Assembly (NCBI RefSeq): GCF_000749845.1
Contig: NZ_JQHM01000001.1
Coordinates: forward strand, 496,001 to 560,000
Origin: Pectobacterium betavasculorum
Lineage (GTDB): Bacteria > Pseudomonadota > Gammaproteobacteria > Enterobacterales > Enterobacteriaceae
Length of the DNA stretch: 64,000 nucleotides
Reading direction: 5' to 3'
In this document: piece after piece, positions 48,197-58,930 of the stretch
How the letters are laid out: every line of letters begins with the position of its first letter
How positions within the stretch are numbered: the stretch's first letter is position 1
The notes under the pieces: generated by a model
Told to the model about the DNA's origin: nothing
Database searches by the model: none
The model's input: the letters and a program-made list of their open reading frames with translations, nothing else
Program-made: the position numbers and the translations under genes

Positions 48197-50296
48197 ATGA
48201 CGCTGTCCCCCGCAATAAAGTTGCAGATTGGTCAATGGTATAAGGCCCTGCAAGAGCAAATCCCGGATTTTATTTCCCGCGTTCCCCAGCGACAGATGAT
48301 TGCCGAAGTGGCAAAAACGTTGGCGGGTGATTACCCGCGCCATCTGGCTATCGAAGCACCAACCGGCGTCGGGAAAACGCTTTCTTATCTTATTCCTGGT
48401 ATTGCGGTGGGGCGTGCGGAGGATAAAACGTTAGTGGTGAGCACGGCGAATGTGGCGTTGCAGGATCAGATTTACAGTAAAGATCTCCCTCTGTTGCAGA
48501 AATTTATTCCCGAACTGAAATTTACCGCGGCATTTGGTCGTCGTCGTTATATTTGTCCACGTAATTTGGCGATGCTGGCAACCGATCCTGATGCACAGGG
48601 GGATTTACCACTCTTTCTGGATGATGAACGGGTGTCCGCCAGTAAGGAAGAAGAACGTGTCTGTGTAAAGCTTGAAAAAGCACTGCAAGGTCATGCCTGG
48701 GATGGGCTGCGCGACCATTATCAGGATTCGATAGCCGATAGTCTGTGGCAAAAACTGAGTACGGACAAAGCAAACTGCCTCGCACACAACTGCCATTATT
48801 ACCGTGAGTGTCCGTTCTTCATCGCACGGCGTGAGATCGAGCAGGCCGATGTTGTCGTCACTAATCATGCGTTGGTGATGGCGGCGATGGAAAGCGAGTC
48901 GGTGCTTCCTCCCCCTAAGAATTTACTGTTAGTGCTCGATGAAGGCCACCATATTCCTGATGTCGCTCGCGATACGTTGGAGATGTCTGGAGATATTCAT
49001 CCGGCTTATATGATGGCGCAACTGGAACAACTGGTGCAGCTCATCGGGCAGTGTATGGCGCAATTCGCGCCTAAATCACCGCCGCGACTCGCGAACAGTG
49101 AACGGTTAACCAGCCATTGTGAGGAGATCCGCGAGTGCGTGCTGTCTTTCTCGCAAATGTGCGAGCTGTTTCTTCCGCATGACGGGCAGGACACCGAGTA
49201 CCGTTTTGCGATGGGGAAAATGCCGGATGAAATGCGTGAACTCTGTGTGCGGTTGTTCAAGCTGACCGACACGCTGCGGGCGCTGGCGGAGTATATGCTT
49301 AACGATCTCAGCGAGAAGACGGGTAAGCATGACGTGGTGCGTGTTTATCATGCATTGCTGAAAATGAGCCGTCAGCAGAGCTATCTGGAATCCATGAGCA
49401 AGCTATGGAGGCTGGCAGCGATGGAAAAATCGTCGAACGCGCCAGTTTCCAAATGGATCACGCGGGAAGTACGTGATAACCAGCCGCATCTTCACCTGCA
49501 CTGCGCAGGAATTCGCGTCTGCGATCAGCTTGAAAGGCTGCTATGGAGTAAGGTGTCACACGTTGTGGTGACCTCGGCCACATTGCGCTCGCTGAATAGT
49601 TTTGCACGCATACAGGAGCTTTCCGGTCTGGGTGAGCAGGAAGGGGACACGTTTATCGCACTGGATTCACCGTTCAATCATCGTGAACAAGGGCGTCTGG
49701 TGATTCCTAGAATGCATCATGAACCGCTGATGGAATCTGAAGCGCAGCATATTGCTGAGATGGCGCAATTTTTCCGGGCAGAGTTAAAGCAGGATAAGCA
49801 TAAAGGTATGTTGATGCTGTTTGCCAGCCAGCGTGCCATGCAACTCTTTCTGACGCAGGTGACCGATTTACGCCTGATACTGCTGGTTCAGGGAGATAAG
49901 CCGCGCTATAGGCTGGTTGAATTACATCGTCAGCGGGTACAAGAAGGCCAGACCAGCGTACTGATTGGCTTGCAGTCATTTGCGGAAGGCTTGGATCTGA
50001 AAGGGGAGCTGCTTTCTCAGGTACATATCCATAAAATAGCGTTTCCGCCTATCGACAGCCCGGTGATTCTGACGGAAGGCGAATGGCTCAAAAGCCTCAA
50101 ACGACACCCGTTTATCGTACAAAGCTTGCCCAGCGCCTCGTTTAACCTCATCCAACAGGTAGGACGCCTAATTCGTAGCCATGACTGTTTTGGTGAGATC
50201 GTTATTTACGATCGCCGCCTGCTGACCAAAGGCTATGGCGCACAATTGCTGGCAGCACTACCCGTCTTTCCGATTGAACAACGGGATATGCCATAA
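48197..50296 (+). CDS. dinG: ATP-dependent DNA helicase DinG
   Basis: 699 residues from ATG 48197 (MTLSPAIKLQIGQWYKALQ). An XPD-like Fe-S superfamily 2 helicase, 5'-3' polarity. Walker A APTGVGKT, four iron-sulfur Cys (RRYICPRN and CLAHNCHYYREC), DEGHH Walker B, and the C-terminal helicase domain ending VGRLIRSHDCFGE. The E. coli C-terminal basic tail is missing. In E. coli dinG is SOS-induced; no CTG-N10-CAG site is visible in the 165 bases upstream here. In E. coli ybiB follows directly; here it is 9 kb away. Confidence 0.95.
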   Translation: MTLSPAIKLQIGQWYKALQEQIPDFISRVPQRQMIAEVAKTLAGDYPRHLAIEAPTGVGKTLSYLIPGIAVGRAEDKTLVVSTANVALQDQIYSKDLPLLQKFIPELKFTAAFGRRRYICPRNLAMLATDPDAQGDLPLFLDDERVSASKEEERVCVKLEKALQGHAWDGLRDHYQDSIADSLWQKLSTDKANCLAHNCHYYRECPFFIARREIEQADVVVTNHALVMAAMESESVLPPPKNLLLVLDEGHHIPDVARDTLEMSGDIHPAYMMAQLEQLVQLIGQCMAQFAPKSPPRLANSERLTSHCEEIRECVLSFSQMCELFLPHDGQDTEYRFAMGKMPDEMRELCVRLFKLTDTLRALAEYMLNDLSEKTGKHDVVRVYHALLKMSRQQSYLESMSKLWRLAAMEKSSNAPVSKWITREVRDNQPHLHLHCAGIRVCDQLERLLWSKVSHVVVTSATLRSLNSFARIQELSGLGEQEGDTFIALDSPFNHREQGRLVIPRMHHEPLMESEAQHIAEMAQFFRAELKQDKHKGMLMLFASQRAMQLFLTQVTDLRLILLVQGDKPRYRLVELHRQRVQEGQTSVLIGLQSFAEGLDLKGELLSQVHIHKIAFPPIDSPVILTEGEWLKSLKRHPFIVQSLPSASFNLIQQVGRLIRSHDCFGEIVIYDRRLLTKGYGAQLLAALPVFPIEQRDMP

Positions 50297-50679
50297 CAAA
50301 TTCTTCTATACCGTTTGTCGAATAAAAGGATAAATCGCCACTATTTAGCGCTATATTTTTTTATTCTTATTTGTTAGATTTGTTTCGCAACAGCAAGGAT
50401 GCCGTTGATACGTGTTACGAATCGTGTCATTACGCAGTGCAGTTTTTATCAACCAAGGATTGGTGCCATGATGAGAATTAACGCAGCTAATAAAAACTCC
50501 TTCCTTTTCAAAAACGAATGCCATTTCGCATCCATTTCCGTAGCTGTGCATATCGATACAAATAGTAAAAATTAGCCATCGAACTTTATTATTTATCATT
50601 TGATAATAGCGAAAATAATTGGTGTTCTTTCTTTATTATTTCCTAATAGAGATAATTTTTATTTATATGAGTTTTTGGA

Positions 50680-50777
50680 TACATTCTAAATAATTCGAGT
50701 TTCAGGCAGGCGGCAAGAGAAGGAATCCCGAGTAGCGCAGCCAACGCACAAACAACTTGATGCATGACGGGCATATA
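50680..50777 (-). repeat. Dispersed intergenic repeat, copy 3 (internally deleted)
   Basis: On the minus strand it reads GCCCGTCATGCATCAAG, GTGCGTTGGCTGCGC, CTCTTGCCGCCTGCCTGAAA and CTCGAATTATTTAG: both ends of the unit at 12375-12566, without its central CTCGGCC-CAAGCAGCG portion. Confidence 0.75.
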
Positions 50778-50781
50778 ATAA

Positions 50782-50806
50782 CTTGGCTAAACTTTATTTA
50801 GCCAAG
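50782..50806. promoter_or_regulatory. Perfect inverted repeat upstream of prtW
   Basis: CTTGGCTAAA (50782-50791) and TTTAGCCAAG (50797-50806), five-base centre, about 100 bases before the prtW start. No T run follows, so it is more likely an operator or a leader hairpin than a terminator. Confidence 0.5.
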
Positions 50807-50868
50807 AGTCGATCATCCTGCCGCCATTATTACGCCGTGCAATATAGCCATTGCATAAAGGGATTTAG

Positions 50869-52347
<1,479 letters not shown>

Positions 52348-52355
52348 TGTAGCAA

Positions 52356-52380
52356 GGACGGGGTAACCCGTCCTTTTCTG
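52356..52380 (+). terminator. Terminator/attenuator between prtW and inh
   Basis: Stem GGACGGG (52356-52362) and CCCGTCC (52367-52373), GTAA loop, TTTTCTGTT. Some read-through would let prtW be made in excess over the secretion genes. Confidence 0.8.
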
Positions 52381-52399
52381 TTATCGACTTGGGGCCACT

Positions 52400-52762
52400 A
52401 TGAAAAAATTAATCATCGCGGCGCTGTTAAGTGTAATAAGCGGAGGATGTATGGCGAGTAGTCTGAAGTTGCCTTCAGCAAGTGAACTAAGCGGCGTCTG
52501 GCAATTACGAGACGGTGAGCAGGAGTGTGAGGTTGTGCTGCACAGTACACCGTTAGTGGATAACACCTGGCGTCTTGACGGTGATGCGCAGTGTTTAAAA
52601 GCGCTACTGTCCGATGTTCCTGCTGGCTGGCGGCCGACGCCGGATGGCATCACGCTAACGAGAGAACAGGGCGATTCTGTGGCGTTCTTTAGCAAGGAAA
52701 TAAAGGGCTACACGCTGATATTGCCTGATGGCAGTACACGGACGTTGCATAAGCAGCCCTGA
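52400..52762 (+). CDS. inh: Periplasmic protease inhibitor
   Basis: 120 residues of the I38 family (Inh). Signal peptide ([18 protein letters not shown]), then [22 protein letters not shown]; mature Cys in ECEV and AQCL can form the usual disulfide. The mature N-terminus plugs the active site of the cognate protease, protecting the periplasm from mislocalised PrtW. Lies between protease and transporter genes as in related loci. Confidence 0.93.
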   Translation: MKKLIIAALLSVISGGCMASSLKLPSASELSGVWQLRDGEQECEVVLHSTPLVDNTWRLDGDAQCLKALLSDVPAGWRPTPDGITLTREQGDSVAFFSKEIKGYTLILPDGSTRTLHKQP

Positions 52763-52779
52763 CAAGAGAGGCAAACGCA

Positions 52780-54507
52780 GTGAGTCAACTATCAAATAAG
52801 GAACGTTCGTTGTTGAGTATACTGCGTCCTTTCCGGCGCAGCTTCTGGAGTATTGGGATTTTCAGTGCCATCGTTAATCTGCTGATGCTGTCGCCTTCGA
52901 TTTATATGCTTCAGGTGTACGATCGTGTGCTGGCGTCAGGAAATGGCACCACGTTGCTGATGCTCACCTTGCTGATTGCCGGGTTGGGGATATTCATGGC
53001 GGCGCTCGAGTGGGTACGGAGTCTGGTGGTTGTCAGACTCGGTACACGGATCGATCTACAGCTGAATCAACGGGTCTTCAACGCCGCGTTTGAGCGCAAT
53101 CTGGAAGTCGGTGAGGCAAAAGCGGGTCAGGCGTTAAACGATCTCACGCTATTACGGCAGTTTATTACGGGCAATTCACTGTTTGCCTTCTTCGATATCC
53201 CCTGGTTTCCCTTCTTTTTATTGGTGCTGTTCCTGATCCATCCCGTTCTCGGTCTGTTGGCGCTGGGGGGCACTGTGGTGTTGGTGCTGTTGGCCTGGCT
53301 GAATCAGTATCTCACCACATCGCCTTTAGAAGCGGCAAATCATGAAGCGCTACAGGCGACCCACCTTGCGGATACGCAACTGCGCAATGCGGAAGTCATT
53401 GAATCAATGGGGATGTTGCCAAATTTACGGCGTCGCTGGCAGGGGCAACATTATCGCTTTATTACGCTGCAAAATCTGGCCAGTGAACGGGCTGCGGTTG
53501 TCGGGGCGGCCTCAAAGCATGCGCGTATTTTTTTGCAATCGCTAATGCTTGGGGTAGGTGCCATGCTTGCGATTAAGGGCGAAATTACGCCGGGAATGAT
53601 GATTGCGGGGTCAATTCTTGTCGGGCGCGTGCTGAGTCCTATCGATCAGCTTATTGGTATTTGGAAACCGTTGAGCAGTGCGCGACAAGCCTGGCATCGG
53701 CTGAATCGAATTATGACGGCTTACCCACCCAGAGCCGAGACGATGACGCTGCCCGCGCCAGTGGGTCAGCTTAGCGTCGAGAATGTGTTATTACAGACTC
53801 CCCAAGGGGCGCCACGATTGCAGGACATCCATTTCTCGCTTCAGGCGGGGGAAACGCTGGCGATTCTTGGGGCATCGGGCTCAGGAAAATCCACACTGGC
53901 ACGCCTGCTGGTTGCGACGCAAACACCGACGCGTGGCAAGGTGCGACTGGACGGGGCCGATCTCAGTCAGGTAGATAAAACGGCGTTTGGTCCGGCAATG
54001 GGCTACCTGCCACAGGATGTGCAGCTGTTTAAAGGCACGCTGGCGGAGAATATTTCCCGCTTTGGCGAGCATGATGCGCAAAAGATCGTGGCGGCAGCGA
54101 AACTGGCTGGCGTCCACGAGATGATTCTTAGCCAGCCACAGGGGTATGACACCCCTCTCGGCGCTGATGGTTATGGGCTCTCGGGTGGGCAGCGGCAGCG
54201 CATCGCGCTGGCGCGCGCGGTGTATGGCGATCCCTGCCTGTTGGTTCTCGATGAGCCAAACTCCAGCCTCGACAACGAAGGTGAAATTGCGCTGGGGCAG
54301 GCGATCTCACACCTTCAGAAACGGGGAGCGACGGTGGTACTGATTACGCATCGTCCAGCATTAACCACACTGGCGCATAAAATTCTGGTTCTCAATCAGG
54401 GTAAGCAACAGCGCTTTGGGCCTGCACGCGACATTCTGAGCGAATTGCAGCCGCGCCGTGCCGCAAATCAGGCACACATGACACCTTCTGCCGCCGTCCA
54501 GCAGTAA
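52780..54507 (+). CDS. prtD: Type I secretion ABC transporter ATPase
   Basis: 575 residues from GTG 52780. N-terminal six-helix membrane domain ([18 protein letters not shown]) and C-terminal ATPase with GASGSGKST near residue 364, LSGGQRQR and [10 protein letters not shown]. No N-terminal peptidase domain, as usual for RTX-protease exporters. Works with PrtE and PrtF to export PrtW in one step. Confidence 0.95.
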   Translation: MSQLSNKERSLLSILRPFRRSFWSIGIFSAIVNLLMLSPSIYMLQVYDRVLASGNGTTLLMLTLLIAGLGIFMAALEWVRSLVVVRLGTRIDLQLNQRVFNAAFERNLEVGEAKAGQALNDLTLLRQFITGNSLFAFFDIPWFPFFLLVLFLIHPVLGLLALGGTVVLVLLAWLNQYLTTSPLEAANHEALQATHLADTQLRNAEVIESMGMLPNLRRRWQGQHYRFITLQNLASERAAVVGAASKHARIFLQSLMLGVGAMLAIKGEITPGMMIAGSILVGRVLSPIDQLIGIWKPLSSARQAWHRLNRIMTAYPPRAETMTLPAPVGQLSVENVLLQTPQGAPRLQDIHFSLQAGETLAILGASGSGKSTLARLLVATQTPTRGKVRLDGADLSQVDKTAFGPAMGYLPQDVQLFKGTLAENISRFGEHDAQKIVAAAKLAGVHEMILSQPQGYDTPLGADGYGLSGGQRQRIALARAVYGDPCLLVLDEPNSSLDNEGEIALGQAISHLQKRGATVVLITHRPALTTLAHKILVLNQGKQQRFGPARDILSELQPRRAANQAHMTPSAAVQQ

Positions 54508-54535
54508 CAGGGAATGAGAGAAAACAGGGAAAGAC

Positions 54536-55864
54536 ATGTCTGCATCTGAATTGAGCGAAGAGAATATGAACCAGACGGCGCGGCGCGATGAGCAACGTGC
54601 CGTGCGTCTGGGGTGGTTGCTGGTGCTTGCCGGATTCGGCGGCTTTGTTCTGTGGGCACTGTTTGCGCCGTTGGATAAAGGCGTCATGGTGAATGGCAGC
54701 GTTGTGATTTCCGGTAATCGCAAGGTTGTGCAGCACGCTCAGGGCGGGATCGTTGATAAAATTCAGGTGAAAGACGGCGACAGAGTCAAGGCTGGTCAAA
54801 TCCTACTAACGCTGAATGAGGTTGATGCGCGTTCAGTAAGCGAAGGGCTGGATGGCCAATATTTGCAACTGGTGGCGCGAGAAGGCAGGTTGCTTGCTGA
54901 GCAGCAGCGCCTGAATGACATGGTCATGACGGCTCGCCTGCAACCGCTCGCGGAACAGCCTGAGATGAGTGTGATTACGGCATTGCAGCGTGATTTACTG
55001 CGCAGTCGTCAACAGTCGCTTAAGCTTGAAGCGGAAGGGATGCGTGCAAGCATTGCCGGCATGGAGGCATCGCTTAGCGCCCAGCGGCAGGTTATGTCCA
55101 GTAAGCAGAAACAGCGAGAGACGTTGGAACAACAACTGCAAGGATTGCGTTCATTGGCGGCGGAAAACTATGTCCCGCGCAACAAAATGCTGGAGAACGA
55201 ACGTCTGCTGGCGCAGCTCAGCGGCGATATCGCACAACTGGCAGGGGACATTAATCGCACCGGCCGTGATATTGAGCAACAAAGGCTGCTGATCGCACAA
55301 CGCCAGCAGGAATACGACAAAGAGGTGAACAGTGAGCTGGCGGAAGTTCGGGCGCTATTGAGCGATGTGGGCAGCAAAAAGGAAAAAGCCGATTTCACTC
55401 TGGCGAATATTCAGATGCGTGCGCCCGTTTCTGGCACGGTGGTTGGGTTGAAAGTGTTTACGGAAGGCGGCGTGATTGCGCCAGGGCAGACCCTTCTGGA
55501 GATCGTGCCGGACGATCAGCCTTTGCGTGTAGATGCGCACCTTCCCGTTGAATTGGTCGATAAAGTCTGGCCGGGTTTACCCGTAGAGCTTCAGTTTGTC
55601 GCGTTTAACCAAAGCACAACGCCGCGTGTGGCCGGAACTGTTGAGCTGCTGTCGGCTGACCGTCTATTGGATGACAGAGATGGTTCGCCTTATTACAGTC
55701 TACGCGTTCAGGTGGATGATGAAGGGAAACGTGCGCTGGAAGGGTTGGAAATTAAACCCGGTATGCCGGTACAAGGATTTGTCCGTACTGGAGAGCGGTC
55801 GTTCGTCAATTATTTATTTAAGCCTTTAATGGATCGCCTGCATCTGGCACTAACGGAAGAGTAA
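54536..55864 (+). CDS. prtE: Type I secretion membrane fusion protein
   Basis: 442 residues. One N-terminal membrane helix (LGWLLVLAGFGGFVLWALFAPL), split lipoyl domain, long coiled-coil (about 95-290) and the C-terminal beta-barrel domain with the HlyD signature (LRVDAHLPVELVDKVWPGLPVELQF). Bridges PrtD and PrtF across the periplasm. Another in-frame ATG at 54566 is a possible start. Confidence 0.94.
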   Translation: MSASELSEENMNQTARRDEQRAVRLGWLLVLAGFGGFVLWALFAPLDKGVMVNGSVVISGNRKVVQHAQGGIVDKIQVKDGDRVKAGQILLTLNEVDARSVSEGLDGQYLQLVAREGRLLAEQQRLNDMVMTARLQPLAEQPEMSVITALQRDLLRSRQQSLKLEAEGMRASIAGMEASLSAQRQVMSSKQKQRETLEQQLQGLRSLAAENYVPRNKMLENERLLAQLSGDIAQLAGDINRTGRDIEQQRLLIAQRQQEYDKEVNSELAEVRALLSDVGSKKEKADFTLANIQMRAPVSGTVVGLKVFTEGGVIAPGQTLLEIVPDDQPLRVDAHLPVELVDKVWPGLPVELQFVAFNQSTTPRVAGTVELLSADRLLDDRDGSPYYSLRVQVDDEGKRALEGLEIKPGMPVQGFVRTGERSFVNYLFKPLMDRLHLALTEE

Positions 55865-55866
55865 TC

Positions 55867-57213
55867 ATGCAAAGGATCGCGATAGTCGTGCTGTTTGGGC
55901 TGACTTCTTCGAGCGCTAACGCATTAGGACTGCTTGATGCCTGGGAGCTGGCACTGCGTAACGATGCGCAATTTCGTGCAGCGGGTTTTGAACGGGCGGC
56001 AGGTCAGGAAGAGGAGACGATCGGACGAGCCAATTTGCTCCCTAATCTCCAGTATGGCTATAACGCTAATCGCAGCCATTCTAAAGTCACCCAAACGGAT
56101 AGTTTTACTGATAACACGCTAAAACGTGATTACAACAGCTACACGTCGACGCTATCACTGCGCCAGCCGCTACTGGATTATGCGGCATGGGCTCGTTATC
56201 AGCAGGGGAGAGCTCGTACGCTGATGGCCGATCAGCGTTTTCGCGATCGCAGTCAGGATCTCATGGTGCGGCTATATAAAGCCTGGAGCAGTGCACTGCT
56301 GGCGCAGGAAAAATTGCAATTGCTCAATGCGCAGCAGCGAGCCTATCAGGAACAACTGACGCTGAATAAACGTCTCTTGCTGGCTGGTGAAGGGACGCTA
56401 ACGGATGTGCGGGAAACGGAAGCGCGGTTTACGCTGATTGAAGCGCAGCGCATTGAGCAGCAGGATAATCTGGATGCTGCAATTACCGATCTGGAAAATA
56501 TGACCGGGGCAGCGCTGGATATTACCGGGCTGCATCCTCTGGTGCTTACACAACTTCCGTCTACAGAATCAGCTAAACAGACGCTGGCGCAGTGGCGCGA
56601 TCTGGCTGTGCAGCACAATGCTAAATTGGCGACACAGCGTGAGGGATTGGCGGTCAGCCGCTATGAAATCGAACGTAGTCGCGCTGGGCATTTACCCACG
56701 CTATCACTGGTAGCCTCGTCACGTAATAGCCGTTCCGAGAGCGAATATAACTATAACCAGAAATACGACACGCAAAGCGTCGGCTTGCAGCTGAATGTCC
56801 CACTTTATTCTGGTGGTTCTGTCTCGGCATCCATGCGGCAGGCGGCAGCGGAATACCAGCAAAGTCAGGCAGAGCTGGACGATCAAACCAAACAAACGCT
56901 GGCGGAGTTGAAAAAGAACTACAACTTGTACAATAACGGATTGGCAAAAATCAAAGCCTGGCAGATGACGGCATCGTCGGCGCAAGAAGCCGTCAAGGCA
57001 ACACGGTTGAGCGTAGCAGGCGGTGAACGTATTAATCTGGATATTTTGCTCGCTGAGCAAGATTGGTACAACGCCCGGCGAGAGCTGGCAGAAGCGAAAT
57101 ACAGCTGGCTTCAGGCATGGTTATTATTGCGCTATACGGCTGGTACACTGAATGAGAAAGATATTCTGGAACTGGCGGCCTGGTTTCAGCCTGCTGGCAA
57201 GCCCTCATTTTAA
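55867..57213 (+). CDS. prtF: Type I secretion outer membrane channel
   Basis: 448 residues. Signal peptide ending SSANA, then two repeated coiled-coil outer membrane efflux (OEP) units (LLDAWELALRNDAQFRAAGFE, and the second near SVGLQLNVPLYSGGSV). TolC-family trimer forming the outer membrane exit for PrtW. Starts two bases after prtE. Last prt gene. Confidence 0.93.
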   Translation: MQRIAIVVLFGLTSSSANALGLLDAWELALRNDAQFRAAGFERAAGQEEETIGRANLLPNLQYGYNANRSHSKVTQTDSFTDNTLKRDYNSYTSTLSLRQPLLDYAAWARYQQGRARTLMADQRFRDRSQDLMVRLYKAWSSALLAQEKLQLLNAQQRAYQEQLTLNKRLLLAGEGTLTDVRETEARFTLIEAQRIEQQDNLDAAITDLENMTGAALDITGLHPLVLTQLPSTESAKQTLAQWRDLAVQHNAKLATQREGLAVSRYEIERSRAGHLPTLSLVASSRNSRSESEYNYNQKYDTQSVGLQLNVPLYSGGSVSASMRQAAAEYQQSQAELDDQTKQTLAELKKNYNLYNNGLAKIKAWQMTASSAQEAVKATRLSVAGGERINLDILLAEQDWYNARRELAEAKYSWLQAWLLLRYTAGTLNEKDILELAAWFQPAGKPSF

Positions 57214-57295
57214 ATGGTTCAATTCTGTAGGATATTGTGCCTCAGTCATACTTAAACTCCTTTAAAATCATCAAATCTCCTCGTTTTGCATAATG

Positions 57296-57317
57296 GCCTC
57301 CATTCTTATCAGGAGGC
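57296..57317 (+). promoter_or_regulatory. Hairpin enclosing the holin ribosome-binding site
   Basis: GCCTCC (57296-57301) pairs with GGAGGC (57312-57317) around a 10-base loop, followed by TTTATC. The right arm contains the AGGAGG of the holin gene (start 57324). It may be the prtF terminator, a translational lock on the holin, or both. Confidence 0.6.
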
Positions 57318-57323
57318 TTTATC

Positions 57324-57653
57324 ATGAAAAAAATCAAAAAACCGCGTCTTACCGGCTGGATTATGGCATCGGCTTTTCTCTTTGCTGTCATTGGGCTGAT
57401 TTCACCACAACAGCTTCCCGTCACCATCTATAAGCTCTCGCTTATCTCACTTGCGGCGGTATTAGGCTATTGGTTGGATCGTTCGCTGTTTCCTAAAGCT
57501 CGCCCCGGTTTATTCCTTGAACAAGGTAATGAACCTGTGCCGAGTGGACGTTTTCCGGTTCGGGAGGGGCACCACACGGTATTTGCCGCTGCGATGTTAC
57601 GACGCGCGCTGATTGTGTCAGCCGTCTGCATCGGTGTAGCGATGGGGCTGTGA
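57324..57653 (+). CDS. Putative phage holin (2/3-TM type)
   Basis: 109 residues with three hydrophobic segments (about 12-28, 33-52, 91-109) separated by a polar loop; basic N-terminus KKIKKPR. This resembles the putative 2/3-transmembrane holin family of Mu-like phages. It would form the inner-membrane hole that triggers lysis or release. A perfect AGGAGG seven bases before the ATG is buried in a hairpin. First gene of a compact lysis cassette that begins 110 bases after prtF. Confidence 0.75.
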   Translation: MKKIKKPRLTGWIMASAFLFAVIGLISPQQLPVTIYKLSLISLAAVLGYWLDRSLFPKARPGLFLEQGNEPVPSGRFPVREGHHTVFAAAMLRRALIVSAVCIGVAMGL

Positions 57654-57654
57654 T

Positions 57655-58266
57655 ATGCGACATCTTCTTATCACACTGCTTATTAGCCCCATGCTTTTTA
57701 GCACTACAGTCTGCGCTGACACGATCCCTCGTGCCGCGCAGGCGTACCGCAGTGATGTGATCCGCAGCGCACGGCTGGACTGGGGCATGAATGCCCCAAT
57801 TGCTGATTTTGCGGCACAGTTGCACCAGGAAAGCGGTTGGAATCCAGGGGCGGTATCGCCCGTCGGAGCGCTGGGGTTGGCACAGTTTATGCCGACAACA
57901 GCCGATTGGTTCAGCGGTATTGTTCCTGAGCTTCGGACAAATCAACCTCTTAACCCCGTCTGGGCTATACGTGCGCTGACGGGCTACGATCGCTGGCTGT
58001 GGACGCGAATCAGTGCCAGTAACGACTGTGAGCGTATGGCAATGACCTTATCGTCCTACAATGGCGGACTCGGCTGGTTACAACGTGATAAGCAACGTGC
58101 GAAGATCGCCGGGAAGGACATTCTTCGCTGGTTCGATCATGTGGAAACCGTCAATGCGGGGCGTAGCGCCGCCAACTGGCATGAAAACCGCCATTATCCC
58201 GACCGTATCTTGCATCAGTTGGCGCCACGCTACCTGAGCTGGGGGAGGGCGAGCTGTGTGGAATAG
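57655..58266 (+). CDS. Exported lytic transglycosylase (SLT fold), phage endolysin type
   Basis: 203 residues. Signal peptide MRHLLITLLISPMLFSTTVCA, then an SLT domain: catalytic Glu in HQESGWNP, followed by VSPVGALGLAQFMP and LSSYNGGLGW. It cleaves peptidoglycan glycan strands in the periplasm. Starts one base after the holin stop and overlaps the spanin gene by 11 bases. The signal peptide implies export without the holin, as with Sec- or SAR-type endolysins. Confidence 0.88.
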   Translation: MRHLLITLLISPMLFSTTVCADTIPRAAQAYRSDVIRSARLDWGMNAPIADFAAQLHQESGWNPGAVSPVGALGLAQFMPTTADWFSGIVPELRTNQPLNPVWAIRALTGYDRWLWTRISASNDCERMAMTLSSYNGGLGWLQRDKQRAKIAGKDILRWFDHVETVNAGRSAANWHENRHYPDRILHQLAPRYLSWGRASCVE

Positions 58267-58930
58267 TCTGTTTATTACTCACCTGAAATTCTTTCTTTCG
58301 CCGCGCGTGGTCGCTGCCCTGCTTACTATTGCGCTACTCCTCGCCGTCTATCTAACCGGCCGCAATCAAGGTTATCAACTGGCGCAAGCGCTGGGGGACG
58401 CCGCGTTGGCGAAGCAACTGGCGGCATTTAATTTGCTCCAGCAGCAGCGGGCCGAAACCCAAAATCAGCTATTACGCGCAGCGGCGGAACAATACCAGCA
58501 GCAGGTTGAGCGTGGGAATCAACTCGAACAGCGCTATATGGCCGCGCGTCAAAAACTGGCGGCGGATAACGCTGCTCTGCAAAGGAAAATCGACCATGTT
58601 ACTCAGCAATACATTGACGAAAAAGGCAAGGTTCAGCCTGTGCAGTGTGTGTTTACTCGTGGCTTCGTGCAGTTCTACAACGCCGCTTTCGGTTTGTCCG
58701 AAGACGGCGCGGCAGACATTACCGCCGCTGCCCGCCGCACTGGCGCAGCGTCCGGTTTCGGCACAACCGCTGACGCCGAATTACAGCCTTCAGGTGTCTC
58801 CCAGCGCGATATCCTCGCCAACATCAGCGACAACGGAGAGCGCTATCAGGCGCTGAGTGCGCAGATTAATGCGTTGCTGGATTACATCGAAGCATTGCAA
58901 CAGGCAGGGGAGGTGACACGTGAAAATTGA
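58256..58930 (+). CDS. Inner-membrane spanin (Rz-like)
   Basis: 224 residues from GTG 58256 behind GGGGGAGGG. One N-terminal membrane anchor (VVAALLTIALLLAVYLTG, about 18-35), then a long Gln/Ala-rich coiled coil (about 45-125) and a looser C-terminal region. This is the layout of an i-spanin, although it is longer than Rz of lambda. A second lipoprotein frame lies wholly inside it, the classic Rz/Rz1 arrangement. It overlaps the neighbouring genes at both ends. Confidence 0.75.
   Translation: MWNSLFITHLKFFLSPRVVAALLTIALLLAVYLTGRNQGYQLAQALGDAALAKQLAAFNLLQQQRAETQNQLLRAAAEQYQQQVERGNQLEQRYMAARQKLAADNAALQRKIDHVTQQYIDEKGKVQPVQCVFTRGFVQFYNAAFGLSEDGAADITAAARRTGAASGFGTTADAELQPSGVSQRDILANISDNGERYQALSAQINALLDYIEALQQAGEVTREN
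58596..58856 (+). CDS. Outer-membrane spanin lipoprotein (Rz1-like), embedded in the Rz-like gene
   Basis: An 86-residue frame entirely inside the spanin gene, in another frame. ATG 58596 has AGGA nine bases before it. The protein has basic N-terminal residues (TKKAR), a hydrophobic stretch and a lipobox LVASC (acylated Cys at about residue 25), then a Pro-rich mature part (TLPPLPAALAQRPV, AQPLTP). Lipobox plus proline-rich short mature protein within an Rz gene is what defines Rz1-type o-spanins, which join the i-spanin to fuse the two membranes. Confidence 0.75.
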   Translation: MLLSNTLTKKARFSLCSVCLLVASCSSTTPLSVCPKTARQTLPPLPAALAQRPVSAQPLTPNYSLQVSPSAISSPTSATTESAIRR

